60,507 nt of DNA from Rhodobiaceae bacterium (lineage in GTDB: Bacteria > Pseudomonadota > Alphaproteobacteria > Rhizobiales > JAKPQE01). A model generated the notes under the pieces. It ran no database searches and was not told where the DNA came from. It saw only the letters and a program-made list of their open reading frames with translations. The number at the start of each line of letters is the position of its first letter. Positions within the stretch are counted from its first letter, which is position 1. Shown here piece by piece: positions 38,539-46,994 of this stretch. The DNA is taken from positions 1 through 60,507 of the forward strand of contig JANQEG010000003.1 of the NCBI GenBank assembly GCA_028278505.1, in the 5' to 3' direction. Position numbers and translations under genes: made by a program.

Positions 38539-39348
38539 GTGTCGGAACGTCGTCCGCTGTTTTCTTGTTTGGCTTTGCTCGTCTGCGTTCTGACGATCGC
38601 CGCCTGCGCCCGTCCCGTCGGCGATTTCGGCCGCGCCCGGCCCTCCGTCATTCACGACGAGATCATGCCCGCGATCGGCCTTGGGTCCGCCATCGGTCGC
38701 GGCGAGCCCGTTTCCCTGTTTCGCTTCACCGATGACGAGAAGCGCATGCGCGACATGAGCTGGGCGATCGTCCGGCCGCCGCATGTTGACGACTGGTATG
38801 CGGCAAATCTCATCGAGCTCGAGCGCACCCGAATTCTCGGGCCGGTCGACCTGACGCTCGATCCGCGCGTCTATTACGAGCTGTTGCGGCGCGAGCCCTA
38901 CAGGTCGAGCGAGGCGCGCTATGCCCGGGTGGCCAATGATGCCGATGTCGACGCCGAAGGCGTGCGGCCGTTCTATACCGTCGTCTGCCGGGTATTTGAG
39001 GCCGATCGCGAACGGCTTCGCGTCGCCCGCAGCCTGCCGGACCTGACGCCCGAGGAAGCCGCCGATGTCGAGGCGCGGATATGGGAAAACCGCAACGTCG
39101 CGGCCTGGGCCTGGCGTTCGCTCGAATTCCGCGTCGCCGCCTACCAGTATGCGCTCGAACGCCTGCAGATCGAAACGCCGACGCTGGAACGGGTCTATGA
39201 CGTCAGCCAGGCGATCGACGTGCTGATCTGGCATGTCGAAGATCCCGACGGCCTTTCGCGCTGCATCGAAGGCGGCGGCTACAACGCGGCCCAGGATGTC
39301 CGGCCCGGACGGGCGTTGTGGCCGGATGACGCCGCCGTGAAGAAATAG
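38539..39348 (+). CDS. Putative lipoprotein, unknown function
   Basis: The 269-residue protein starts with a GTG and has a lipoprotein signal (FSCLALLVCVLTIAAC) with the lipid cysteine at about residue 23. The mature part is rich in Arg, Glu and Trp (WAIVRPPHVDDWYAANLIELE, MSWAIV) and appears mostly helical. I recognise no domain. It lies 46 bp after the small conserved gene on the same strand. Confidence 0.75.
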   Translation: MSERRPLFSCLALLVCVLTIAACARPVGDFGRARPSVIHDEIMPAIGLGSAIGRGEPVSLFRFTDDEKRMRDMSWAIVRPPHVDDWYAANLIELERTRILGPVDLTLDPRVYYELLRREPYRSSEARYARVANDADVDAEGVRPFYTVVCRVFEADRERLRVARSLPDLTPEEAADVEARIWENRNVAAWAWRSLEFRVAAYQYALERLQIETPTLERVYDVSQAIDVLIWHVEDPDGLSRCIEGGGYNAAQDVRPGRALWPDDAAVKK

Positions 39349-39445
39349 CCCTCACCGCGCGGTCAGACCAAAGGAATTTGATCCCGACCCGTTGTGACCG
39401 GCAAATTCCCGTCGTCTGCGCGGTCAAGTGCAAATGCCGCTGGCA

Positions 39446-40078
39446 TCATTGCGGCTTCGGCGGCGGGATCGGTTCGACCGGTTCGCGGTGTGCAGGCACC
39501 CTTTCGGGCAGCTCAAACCCGGCACATCCGGTCTCATTGAGCGCTGCATGGACCGCGGCCTCGTCTTCGGCATCGCGCACATAGGCCCTGAGGATGACGA
39601 ATCCGGCGCTGTCGGGCGATTCGACCAGCACGAGCTGTTCGGACTCGGCGACCGGGGCCTCGTTGAAGAGCGTCAGCTGCAGGCTGGTGAACAGCCTGAG
39701 ATCGACGCTGAGCCGTTCCGCCGCCCGATTGTTGATGCTGTAGAAACTCAGCCCGCCGACCGTGTAGAGCGACATCGACCAGTAGGGCGCCGGCAGGCTG
39801 ACCTCGATCCGCAGCGGCCGATCGGCGAGGTCGTATCGGCACACCGCATGGACCATGTTCGGATCGAACATCGGCAGCGCTTCGTCCCGCGCCGTCGATC
39901 GCGGGATCAGATTGAACTGCTGGTCGTCGCCGAACCGGCCGACCACGCCATAGGGGTCGTTGGTGGCGACGATCGGCACCATCAGCACGCTGGCGATGTG
40001 AACGATGCCGCCGAGCACGACCCCGGCAAGAACCCAGGTCAGCCTTGAGCGCAGCCAGTCCGTCCAGGTCTTCGTCAT
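39446..40078 (-). CDS. DUF1254-like membrane protein
   Basis: The 210-residue protein has one N-terminal helix (LTWVLAGVVLGGIVHIASVLMVPIV) and an extracytoplasmic domain with PMFDPNMVHAVCRYDLAD and PAPYWSMSLYTVGG, typical of the short rhizobial DUF1254 type. The start overlaps the stop of the DUF1214 gene (ATGA), so both are co-translated. Together they make the two halves found fused in large DUF1254-DUF1214 proteins. The function of these proteins is unknown. Confidence 0.82.
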   Translation of the reverse strand: MTKTWTDWLRSRLTWVLAGVVLGGIVHIASVLMVPIVATNDPYGVVGRFGDDQQFNLIPRSTARDEALPMFDPNMVHAVCRYDLADRPLRIEVSLPAPYWSMSLYTVGGLSFYSINNRAAERLSVDLRLFTSLQLTLFNEAPVAESEQLVLVESPDSAGFVILRAYVRDAEDEAAVHAALNETGCAGFELPERVPAHREPVEPIPPPKPQ

Positions 40079-40650
40079 CGGCAGGCCGCCCTCAACACCC
40101 GCGGCAGCGGCAGGTTTTCGATATCGCTGGTGGCGGTGAGCGGCGTGTCATAGATACGCAGGACGAGCCGGTAGCGCTCGGCCGCTCCGGCCTGCACCCA
40201 GTTTCCCGGCCGCGCCTCTTTCGCCAGCATGATCTCGAATTCGCCGTCGCTCCGTCGCAGCACTTCCGGCGAGGTGAAGCCGTGGCGCCCGAGCGGCGTG
40301 TCCATCAGCCTGCCGTCGGCGTCGTAGACCGTCAGCGTCCAAAGCCGTGCCGGCGGCGTCTGCCCGACGATGCGATAGTCGCAATCGCCCGACAGCGTCT
40401 CGCCGCCGGCATCGCTGTCGGCGATGAAGACGAGCCCCTCGCCGGCGCCGATCGGAATCTCCCGGGTCCGCGCCAGCCGGGCGCGCGTGTAGGGATCGGC
40501 CTGAAGGCTTCCCGCCCGCGGCCAGGCGTCCCATTCGCCGGCGTGGACGGCCCCGAAGAGGCGGCCGTGCTCGACCGCGAAATAGGTCAGGCCAAGCCCG
40601 ACCACAGCGGCGATCGACGTCGTCAGCAGGAAATTGAGGAGGAAGCGCAA
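40075..40650 (-). CDS. DUF1214-domain membrane-anchored protein
   Basis: The 191-residue protein has an N-terminal anchor (FLLTTSIAAVVGLGLTYFAV) and a DUF1214 core with DADGRLMDTPLGRHGF and ARPGNWVQAG...YRLVLRIYDTP. It precedes and overlaps the DUF1254-like gene by four bases. DUF1254/DUF1214 proteins are linked by some to envelope processes, but no activity is established. Confidence 0.85.
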   Translation of the reverse strand: MRFLLNFLLTTSIAAVVGLGLTYFAVEHGRLFGAVHAGEWDAWPRAGSLQADPYTRARLARTREIPIGAGEGLVFIADSDAGGETLSGDCDYRIVGQTPPARLWTLTVYDADGRLMDTPLGRHGFTSPEVLRRSDGEFEIMLAKEARPGNWVQAGAAERYRLVLRIYDTPLTATSDIENLPLPRVLRAACR

Positions 40651-40773
40651 GACCTCACCCGATTAGAGGACCGCCGCGGCCTCGGACCGATTCGGCGGGC
40701 GAAGATTGGACAGTCCGCGTCTGTTTAGCGAAAAGCGCCGCACCGCGCCATGGTTCCGGTATGGCAGCCGGCG

Positions 40774-43005
40774 CTAACGTTCGCCGGCGCCACGCTCGCT
40801 GGCCGGTGCCTTCGTTCTGCCGGCATAACGCGTCTCCGCGTCGTCGATGCCGGCACGGTCGTCGTCCAGCGTTCCGCCGGCGGTTTCCGCGCCCGCGGCC
40901 TCGCGCAGGAGTGCCCCGATCCGATCGATCGCCGCGGTCGATTTTTCCGAAAGCGACAACGGGATCGCCCCGCCGACGACCACGGGCGGCCCGGATTTGG
41001 GCGCCAGGCTGACCGAAACGCGGTTCTTCGATTTGCGCGTGACCAGGAGTTCGCCGCTGGCGCCGATCCCGGGTATCGGCTTCAGATCGACATTGGCGTG
41101 GGCGAACCGCATCAGCTTGTTCCACGTCATCGCCGGAAGGAAGCCGCCGGTGACCCGTCCGGTCGGCTTGAAATTGTCGTTGCCGAGCCAGACCGCGGCG
41201 GAGAAATTGCCGGTGAAGCCGATGAACCAGGCATCGCGATAGGCCTGGGTGGTGCCGGTCTTGCCGCCGGCGATAACGCCTTCGATAATCGCCCGCCGCC
41301 CGGTGCCCGACGAGATCACCCGGGTGAGGATCGAGTTCATCTGCGCCACCGTCTTTTCCGGCAGCACCCGCTCGGCGGCCGGCTCGTCGCGGCTGTGGTC
41401 GTAGAGGAGCTCGCCTTTGGTGTTGCGGATCTGCAGGACGCCGTGGGGCATCGCCCTCATGCCGCCATTGGCGAACACCGCATAGGCGCTGGCCATGTCG
41501 ATCACCGACACCTCGGCGACGCCGAGCGGCAGCGGCCGGGTGATCTTCAACTCGGAGCGGATGCCCATCCGTTTCGCCGTGTCGATGATCTTGTCGCGGC
41601 CGATCGCCTGGGCCAGCCGCACCGGGATGGTGTTGATCGATTTGACCAGCGCCGTCATCAGCGTCACCGCGCCGCGATAGCTGCGCCCGTAATTGCGCGG
41701 GCTCCAGCCGCCGATATTGATCGGCGCGTCGACGACGACGCTGCGCGGCGAATACCCGTTCATCATCGCGGTCGTGTAGACGAAGGGCTTGAACGACGAT
41801 CCCGGCTGGCGCAGCGCGTCGACGGCGCGGTTGAACACCGACTGGCCATAGTCGCGGCCGCCGACCATGGCGCGCACCGCGCCCTCCGGCGTCACCAGCA
41901 CGATCGCCCCCTGGCTCGTCCGCCGTTCCCGGCCATATTCGCGCAAGGTCGATTCGAGCGCGTTTTCGGCCGCCCTCTGCAGGTTCAGATCGACCGTTGT
42001 GTGGGCGAACAGGACCCGGTCGTCGCCCTTGGCCAGCCGCTTGGCCTCGATGAACGCCCAGTCGAGGAAATAGTTCGGGTTCTCGTCGTCGAGCCGGTCG
42101 ATCGGGATCGCCGGATTGCGCCGGGCGGCGACGACCTGGCCTTCGCTGGCAAAGCCCGCTTCGACCATGTTGCTCAGCACCTCATTGGCGCGGGCGCGGG
42201 CGGCGGGCAGATTGATGTGGGGCGCGAACTTGGTCGGCGCCTTGAACAGCCCGGCCAGGAGCGCCGCTTCGGCGAGCGTCACCTGGCGCACCGATTTGCC
42301 GAAATAGTATTGCGACGCCGCCTCGATGCCGAAGGCGCCGCCGCCCATATAGCTGCGGTCGAGATAGAGTTTGAGGATTTCGTTCTTGCTCAGATTCATC
42401 TCCAGCCAGATCGCCAGGAACGCCTCCTTGACCTTGCGCTCCAGCGTCCGCTCATTGCTGAGGAAGAGGTTCTTGGCCAATTGCTGGGTGATCGAGCTGC
42501 CGCCCTGGACCACGGTTTTGGCCCGCACGTTCTCGACCAGCGCGCGGAACGTGCCGATCACGTCGATGCCGAAATGGTCGAAGAAGCGCCGGTCTTCGGT
42601 GGCGAGTACCGCCTTGACGGCGAAATCGGGGACGTCTTCGAGCGGGATCGAATCGTTCTGGAAGATGCCGCGGCGGCCGATCTCCTCGCCGAAGCGGTCG
42701 AGGAAGGTGACCGAATACTCCACCTGGGTGCGCCAGTCGGTCTTGGTCGCATCGAACGCCGGCAGCGCCAGCGCCAGCGCCAGGAGCGCGCCGACGGTGC
42801 CGAAACTGAGGCCGTCGGACAGCACCTCGACGACGGAACGCGGCGCGCCGGTGACGCGGAAGCGCCGCATGAACACCGAATAGGCGTCATAGCGGTTGCG
42901 GACCGCCTCGCCGAAGCGGTAAATGCCGGTATCGATCCACGCATCGATGGCGAGAAAGAAGAAACGCCAGCGCTTTTCCGGTTCTTTATTTTCCGGCTCT
43001 GTCAC
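40774..43005 (-). CDS. Class A penicillin-binding protein (PBP1A family)
   Basis: The 743-residue bifunctional peptidoglycan synthase has a cytoplasmic N-terminus of about 65 residues, one membrane helix (TVGALLALALALPAF) and a GT51 transglycosylase domain with the catalytic glutamates in ATEDRRFFDHFGID and QGGSSITQQLAKNLFL. The transpeptidase domain has the SxxK serine in QPGSSFKPF, the SxN motif in KSINT and KTGTT. A disordered tail of about 100 residues ends it. The start is uncertain: GTG at 43005 or TTG at 43014, the latter following AAGGAA closely. Confidence 0.93.
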   Translation of the reverse strand: MTEPENKEPEKRWRFFFLAIDAWIDTGIYRFGEAVRNRYDAYSVFMRRFRVTGAPRSVVEVLSDGLSFGTVGALLALALALPAFDATKTDWRTQVEYSVTFLDRFGEEIGRRGIFQNDSIPLEDVPDFAVKAVLATEDRRFFDHFGIDVIGTFRALVENVRAKTVVQGGSSITQQLAKNLFLSNERTLERKVKEAFLAIWLEMNLSKNEILKLYLDRSYMGGGAFGIEAASQYYFGKSVRQVTLAEAALLAGLFKAPTKFAPHINLPAARARANEVLSNMVEAGFASEGQVVAARRNPAIPIDRLDDENPNYFLDWAFIEAKRLAKGDDRVLFAHTTVDLNLQRAAENALESTLREYGRERRTSQGAIVLVTPEGAVRAMVGGRDYGQSVFNRAVDALRQPGSSFKPFVYTTAMMNGYSPRSVVVDAPINIGGWSPRNYGRSYRGAVTLMTALVKSINTIPVRLAQAIGRDKIIDTAKRMGIRSELKITRPLPLGVAEVSVIDMASAYAVFANGGMRAMPHGVLQIRNTKGELLYDHSRDEPAAERVLPEKTVAQMNSILTRVISSGTGRRAIIEGVIAGGKTGTTQAYRDAWFIGFTGNFSAAVWLGNDNFKPTGRVTGGFLPAMTWNKLMRFAHANVDLKPIPGIGASGELLVTRKSKNRVSVSLAPKSGPPVVVGGAIPLSLSEKSTAAIDRIGALLREAAGAETAGGTLDDDRAGIDDAETRYAGRTKAPASERGAGER

Positions 43006-43194
43006 GGCGATCAACCATTCCTTGCGGGTGCCCCCATAAGGCTTCCCCAGGCAGCTCCCCAGCTTGCTTCCTTGTCGGTTATTCCGGCCAGAAAGGCAAG
43101 TCCGGCGGCGTACGCCGAATTCCGGGATGCGGCGACGCAGAGTGATTATGATGGCGCGGGCGTCGTCTTTCGCGGAGGCGGTCTCCGGGTAAAA

Positions 43195-43335
43195 CCTCCC
43201 CCTTGCGGGGAGGGTGGAAGGCACGAAGTGCCGGCCGGGTGGGGGTTGAAATGCTAATGCATGCGCTATCCGACAGCATCCGATCTGTTTTTTTTGACCC
43301 CCACCCCTGACCCCTCCCCGCAAGGGGGAGGGGAG
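43195..43335. repeat. Composite G/C-rich inverted-repeat element, copy B
   Basis: The 477-bp gap between divergent PBP1A and YcgN-like genes contains a second copy of the element at 32945..33083. Its arms CCTCCCCCTTGCGGGGAGGG and CCGGCCGGGTGGGGGTT, and the right arm (to 43335), are nearly identical, while the loop (43250..43290) is unrelated and ends in a T-run. A further related unit follows at 43371..43396. No gene is seen in the gap. Confidence 0.75.
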
Positions 43336-43482
43336 AATTCCGAGCTTGCCGCCATCGTTCCCTCCCCCCTTGTGGGGGAGGGACAGGGAGGGGGGTGACT
43401 TGACTTCGCCCGCGTCTTTTGTTCCGCAGACCACTCACTTGGGTCCTCGCCTTAATGCGGAGCGGGCTTTGGAGCGCTTGGC

Positions 43483-43962
43483 TTGACAAAGGAAACCGAA
43501 CAAAAAGCCGCTGAACAGGCGCCAGCCTTCTGGCGCGAAAAGCCGCTCGACGCGCTCAATCCGCAAGAATGGGAAGCGCTCTGCGACGGCTGCGCCCGCT
43601 GCTGCCTGATGAAGCTGGAGGACATCGACACGGGCGAGATCGCCTGGACCGACATCGCCTGCCGGCTGCTCGATCATGAAAGCTGCCGCTGCAAGGACTA
43701 TGACAACCGCTCAGACCGCGTTCCCGACTGCGTCCGCCTCGATGCGGAGACTGCGAAAAGCCTGACCTGGCTGCCGCCGACCTGCGCCTACCGGCTGCGG
43801 GCCGAGGACCGTCCGTTGGCCGACTGGCATCCGCTCGTCAGCGGTTCGAGTGATACCGTGCACACGGCCGGCATCTCGGTGCGCGGCCGCATCGTCGCCG
43901 AAGACGACATTTTGCCCGATGATCTTGAAGATCACGTCGTTGCGTGGCCGGGGGAGGGGTGA
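43483..43962 (+). CDS. YcgN-family cysteine-cluster protein (UPF0260)
   Basis: The 159-residue protein has the cysteine cluster CDGCARCCLMKLED near residue 35, then CRLLDHESCRCKDY and PDCVRLD, the pattern of the YcgN/UPF0260 family, which is likely to bind a metal or Fe-S cluster. It starts with TTG at 43483 after GGAG. No further function is known. Next to it, downstream, the composition drops sharply to AT-rich. Confidence 0.9.
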   Translation: MTKETEQKAAEQAPAFWREKPLDALNPQEWEALCDGCARCCLMKLEDIDTGEIAWTDIACRLLDHESCRCKDYDNRSDRVPDCVRLDAETAKSLTWLPPTCAYRLRAEDRPLADWHPLVSGSSDTVHTAGISVRGRIVAEDDILPDDLEDHVVAWPGEG

Positions 43963-44169
43963 GAGTATTATCTATTTGATACGATTCACGATTTGATTTT
44001 CCGAGTAAATCTGAGCGATTGTGCTACATATTTCACGAGGTCCGCTGCACTGATTTTCCGTTCTTGCGGCTAATTGTTTGATTTATATCAACATATAAAT
44101 AGTTATGCCTTGTAAATATTGTTTAATAACGTAAAAACGTGTATTAATTTGATATTTTAATTTGTTGGG

Positions 44170-45021
44170 ATGAGGTGCTTAAGTACAATGATTGATATTG
44201 CTCTCCCGATCGAAATTACTACGAAACCAAAGAGATATCGGCCGGTTGGTCGATGTATTTACTGCGGAAGAAAAAGCGGCAAACTATCTGACGAACATGT
44301 CATCCCATATGGGATTGCGGGAAACTCGGTGATTCTTCCGAAAGCCAGTTGCTCTCGACACGGCAAGGCGACAGGGAAGATAGAGACCGTATGCCTTCGT
44401 CATTTGTGGTGGCCACTTCGAACTCAACTCGGGTTACCGACCCGAGGCAAACGACCACCGAAGAACTTTAATCTCCGGCGCGTCAAGGTAACCGGAGAAT
44501 ATTCAGATGGTAGACTCGATTGCGTGCTCGTGAGTGATATTAAAGTTACTCCAGAAGAATTTCCTTTTGTTTATACTGCTTTAAAACTACCGCCGCCGGC
44601 TATACTCGTGGGCAGAAATCCGGTCGAAGATGTGAATTATAAAGTCTGGTGTGCGTTTTCAGAGGAAGAATTTAAGAAGTACTCTTTAGGAGACAAACAC
44701 GGCACCATCATAGCCCCTATCGAACCAGAAACATTTTGCAGATTTTTGGCAAAAATCTCCCATGCTTATGCTGTAGCTGAGCTCGGTTTTGGAGCATTTC
44801 GGCCGGTGCTAGCCGAGTTTATTATTGGAAATCCCCTACGAGCATTGGAATGGATTGGCGGGGAGGCCGGTGAGCATGACGCCACAGCGAACCTTCATGA
44901 AATTAGTTGGAAGATACAGACAGTAGACTCGCGAGTTTTTGTTGTTGTTGAACTGCGTTTATTCGCATGTCTGGGAAGCCCGAAGTACACTATTGTCGTG
45001 GGAGAAATAATCCATCCATAG
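44170..45021 (+). CDS. HNH-like protein of foreign composition
   Basis: The 283-residue protein has a possible HNH zinc/nuclease core near residues 28-65: CIYCGRKSGKLSDEHVIPYG followed by KASCSRHGKATGKIE. The second CxxC of a standard HNH is replaced by CSRH. The remaining 220 residues show no domain I know. The gene and its 200-bp leader (43963..44169) are far more AT-rich than the flanks, so recent transfer is likely. An internal ATG at 44188 is an alternative start. It might be a restriction-type nuclease or a remnant of a defence module, but this is not shown. Confidence 0.6.
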   Translation: MRCLSTMIDIALPIEITTKPKRYRPVGRCIYCGRKSGKLSDEHVIPYGIAGNSVILPKASCSRHGKATGKIETVCLRHLWWPLRTQLGLPTRGKRPPKNFNLRRVKVTGEYSDGRLDCVLVSDIKVTPEEFPFVYTALKLPPPAILVGRNPVEDVNYKVWCAFSEEEFKKYSLGDKHGTIIAPIEPETFCRFLAKISHAYAVAELGFGAFRPVLAEFIIGNPLRALEWIGGEAGEHDATANLHEISWKIQTVDSRVFVVVELRLFACLGSPKYTIVVGEIIHP

Positions 45022-45032
45022 GAAAAAAATCC

Positions 45033-45061
45033 TTGACACCGTAACGCAACTTCGCTAGGGT
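45033..45061 (+). promoter_or_regulatory. Near-consensus promoter upstream of the GTA cluster
   Basis: A perfect TTGACA (45033..45038) is followed after 17 bp by TAGGGT (45056..45061), with an A-run just upstream. It lies 127 bp before the first GTA gene and reads into it. No other convincing promoter was seen between the genes of the cluster. Confidence 0.5.
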
Positions 45062-45187
45062 TCGTCTACCGTCGGACAAATGCGGGCGGGGCCGAGCGCC
45101 ACGAACCGCGGGGCGGACAAAGTTTTCTTAAAAATTCCAAGTGATTAACGCGGTCGGCGACGGGCGCGGGAAAGTGGTGTCGCGATC

Positions 45188-45703
45188 GTGACCGCAGGCG
45201 AGGATATCGACTGGGCGACGATCCGGCGCCTCTATGAATCCGGCTCGCCCGGCGTGGCGGCGATCTGCGCCGCCGCCGGCATCGGCACCGGCGCGCTCTA
45301 CCGCCGCGCCCGCAAGGAAAACTGGCAGCGCCGGCGCGACGACAAGACCGGCGCAAAACGCCGCGGTCGCCGGCCGGCAAAGCCGCGGCGAAAGGACGAC
45401 GCCGCGGCGGAGGCGCCGCGAAAGGTCGATCGCAGCGGCCTCATCCGCCGGCTCTATGCGGCGCTCGAACGCCAGGTGCGCGAGGTCGAAGCGCGGCTGG
45501 CCGAGGAAGACGTGCCGGCCTCGGCCGGGGAGCGCGACGCCCGCACGCTCTCCAATCTGGCGCGGACCTTTGAAAAGCTGATGGAAATCGACGGCGGTGG
45601 CGCCGAAGCTCAGGACGAGGGAGGCGCCCGTGACATCGATGCGCTCCGCAAGGAACTTGCGAAACGCATTGATCGACTGCGCCGGGAAAGAGGCGATCGA
45701 TGA
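45188..45703 (+). CDS. GTA small terminase-like protein (orfg1 position)
   Basis: The 171-residue protein starts with GTG. Residues ~8-45 look like a helix-turn-helix (WATIRRLYESGSPGVAAICAAAGIGTGALYRRARK), as expected for a DNA-binding small terminase; a basic linker (KRRGRRPAKPRRKDD) and helices (LIRRLYAALERQVREVEARLAEED) follow. It overlaps the large terminase gene by 74 bp. GTA packaging is non-specific, so the DNA-binding part may differ from phage TerS. It seems longer than the roughly 110-residue R. capsulatus gp1 I recall. Confidence 0.75.
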   Translation: MTAGEDIDWATIRRLYESGSPGVAAICAAAGIGTGALYRRARKENWQRRRDDKTGAKRRGRRPAKPRRKDDAAAEAPRKVDRSGLIRRLYAALERQVREVEARLAEEDVPASAGERDARTLSNLARTFEKLMEIDGGGAEAQDEGGARDIDALRKELAKRIDRLRRERGDR

Positions 45704-46970
45704 CCTTTTCGCCGGCCTGCGCCCGGCCGAGATCGACTTGCTCCTGCACGACTGGGTGCTGTGGGCCCGCGACGACCAGTTACCGCCCGCCGGCGACTGG
45801 ACGACCTGGCTGATCCTTGGCGGCCGCGGCGCCGGCAAGACCCGCGCCGGCGCCGAATGGGTGCGCGGCACGGTCGCCGGCACGCCGCCCTATGGCCGGC
45901 TCGACACCGGCCGCATCGCGCTGATCGGCGAGACCCATGCGGACGCCCGCGAGATCATGGTCGAGGGCCTGTCCGGCCTGCTCGCCGTGCATCCGGCCGC
46001 CGCAAGGCCGCGCTGGGAGGTCTCGCGCCGCCGCCTGCTTTGGGAGAATGGCGCGGTTGCGCAGGTGTTCTCGGCGGAGGACCCGGAGAGCCTGCGCGGG
46101 CCGCAATTCGAGGCCGCATGGGCCGATGAGATCGGAAAATGGCGGTATGCGGAAGCCGCCTGGGACATGCTGCAATTTGCCTTGAGGCTCGGTGACCGGC
46201 CGCGCCAGATCGCCACCACGACGCCGCGGCCGACGCCGCTGATCCGGCGCCTGGTCGACGACAAACAGACGATCGTCACCAGGGTGACGACAAGGTCGAA
46301 CGTCGCCAATCTGGCGCCGGGCTTTCTCGACATCATCGTCGGCCGCTATGCCGGCACGCGGCTGGGCCGCCAGGAACTCGACGGCGAATTGATCGAAGAC
46401 CGCCCGGACGCGCTCTGGCAGCGCGGTGCGATCGAGCAGACAAGGACCGAAGCGCCGCCGGCACTCGGCCGCATCGTCGTCGCCGTCGATCCGCCGGCCT
46501 CGCATCGCCGCGGTGCCGATGCCTGCGGCATCGTCGCTGCCGGCGTCTGCGAAGAGGGCGTCGGCTATGTGCTGAAGGATGCGAGTTTGTCCGGCGCCCG
46601 CCCGGCCGAATGGGCGGCGCGCGCCGTCTCGCTCTATCACCGGATCGGCGCCGATGCGCTGATTGCCGAAGTCAACCAGGGCGGCGACATGGTTGCCGCC
46701 GTCATCCACGAGATCGACGCCACCGTCGCCGTCGTCGCGGTGCGCGCCACCAGGGGCAAATGGCTGCGCGCCGAGCCGGTCGCCGCGCTCTACGAGCAGG
46801 GCCGGGTCCGCCATGTCGGCAGTTTTCCGGAGCTCGAGGACGAGATGTGCGATTTCGGCCCGGACGGCCTTTCCACCGGCCGCAGCCCCGACCGGCTCGA
46901 TGCGCTGGTCTGGGCGCTGACGGCGCTGATGCTGCGCCGCAGCGGCGAGCCGAATGTGCGGTTTTTATAA
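45630..46970 (+). CDS. GTA large terminase (packaging ATPase/nuclease, orfg2)
   Basis: The 446-residue protein has the Walker A LGGRGAGKTRAGAEW, the Walker B AAWADEIGKWRYAEAAW and a C-terminal RNase H-like nuclease with catalytic Asp residues in IVVAVDPPASHR, EVNQGGDM and RSPDRLDALVWAL. It pumps host DNA into the GTA head. The GTG at 45630 follows GAGG and overlaps the small terminase gene; an ATG at 45639 is the alternative. The sequence is a close match to alphaproteobacterial GTA terminases. Confidence 0.93.
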   Translation: MTSMRSARNLRNALIDCAGKEAIDDLFAGLRPAEIDLLLHDWVLWARDDQLPPAGDWTTWLILGGRGAGKTRAGAEWVRGTVAGTPPYGRLDTGRIALIGETHADAREIMVEGLSGLLAVHPAAARPRWEVSRRRLLWENGAVAQVFSAEDPESLRGPQFEAAWADEIGKWRYAEAAWDMLQFALRLGDRPRQIATTTPRPTPLIRRLVDDKQTIVTRVTTRSNVANLAPGFLDIIVGRYAGTRLGRQELDGELIEDRPDALWQRGAIEQTRTEAPPALGRIVVAVDPPASHRRGADACGIVAAGVCEEGVGYVLKDASLSGARPAEWAARAVSLYHRIGADALIAEVNQGGDMVAAVIHEIDATVAVVAVRATRGKWLRAEPVAALYEQGRVRHVGSFPELEDEMCDFGPDGLSTGRSPDRLDALVWALTALMLRRSGEPNVRFL

Positions 46971-46994
46971 GGTTGAATCAGGATCGAGGGCCCG

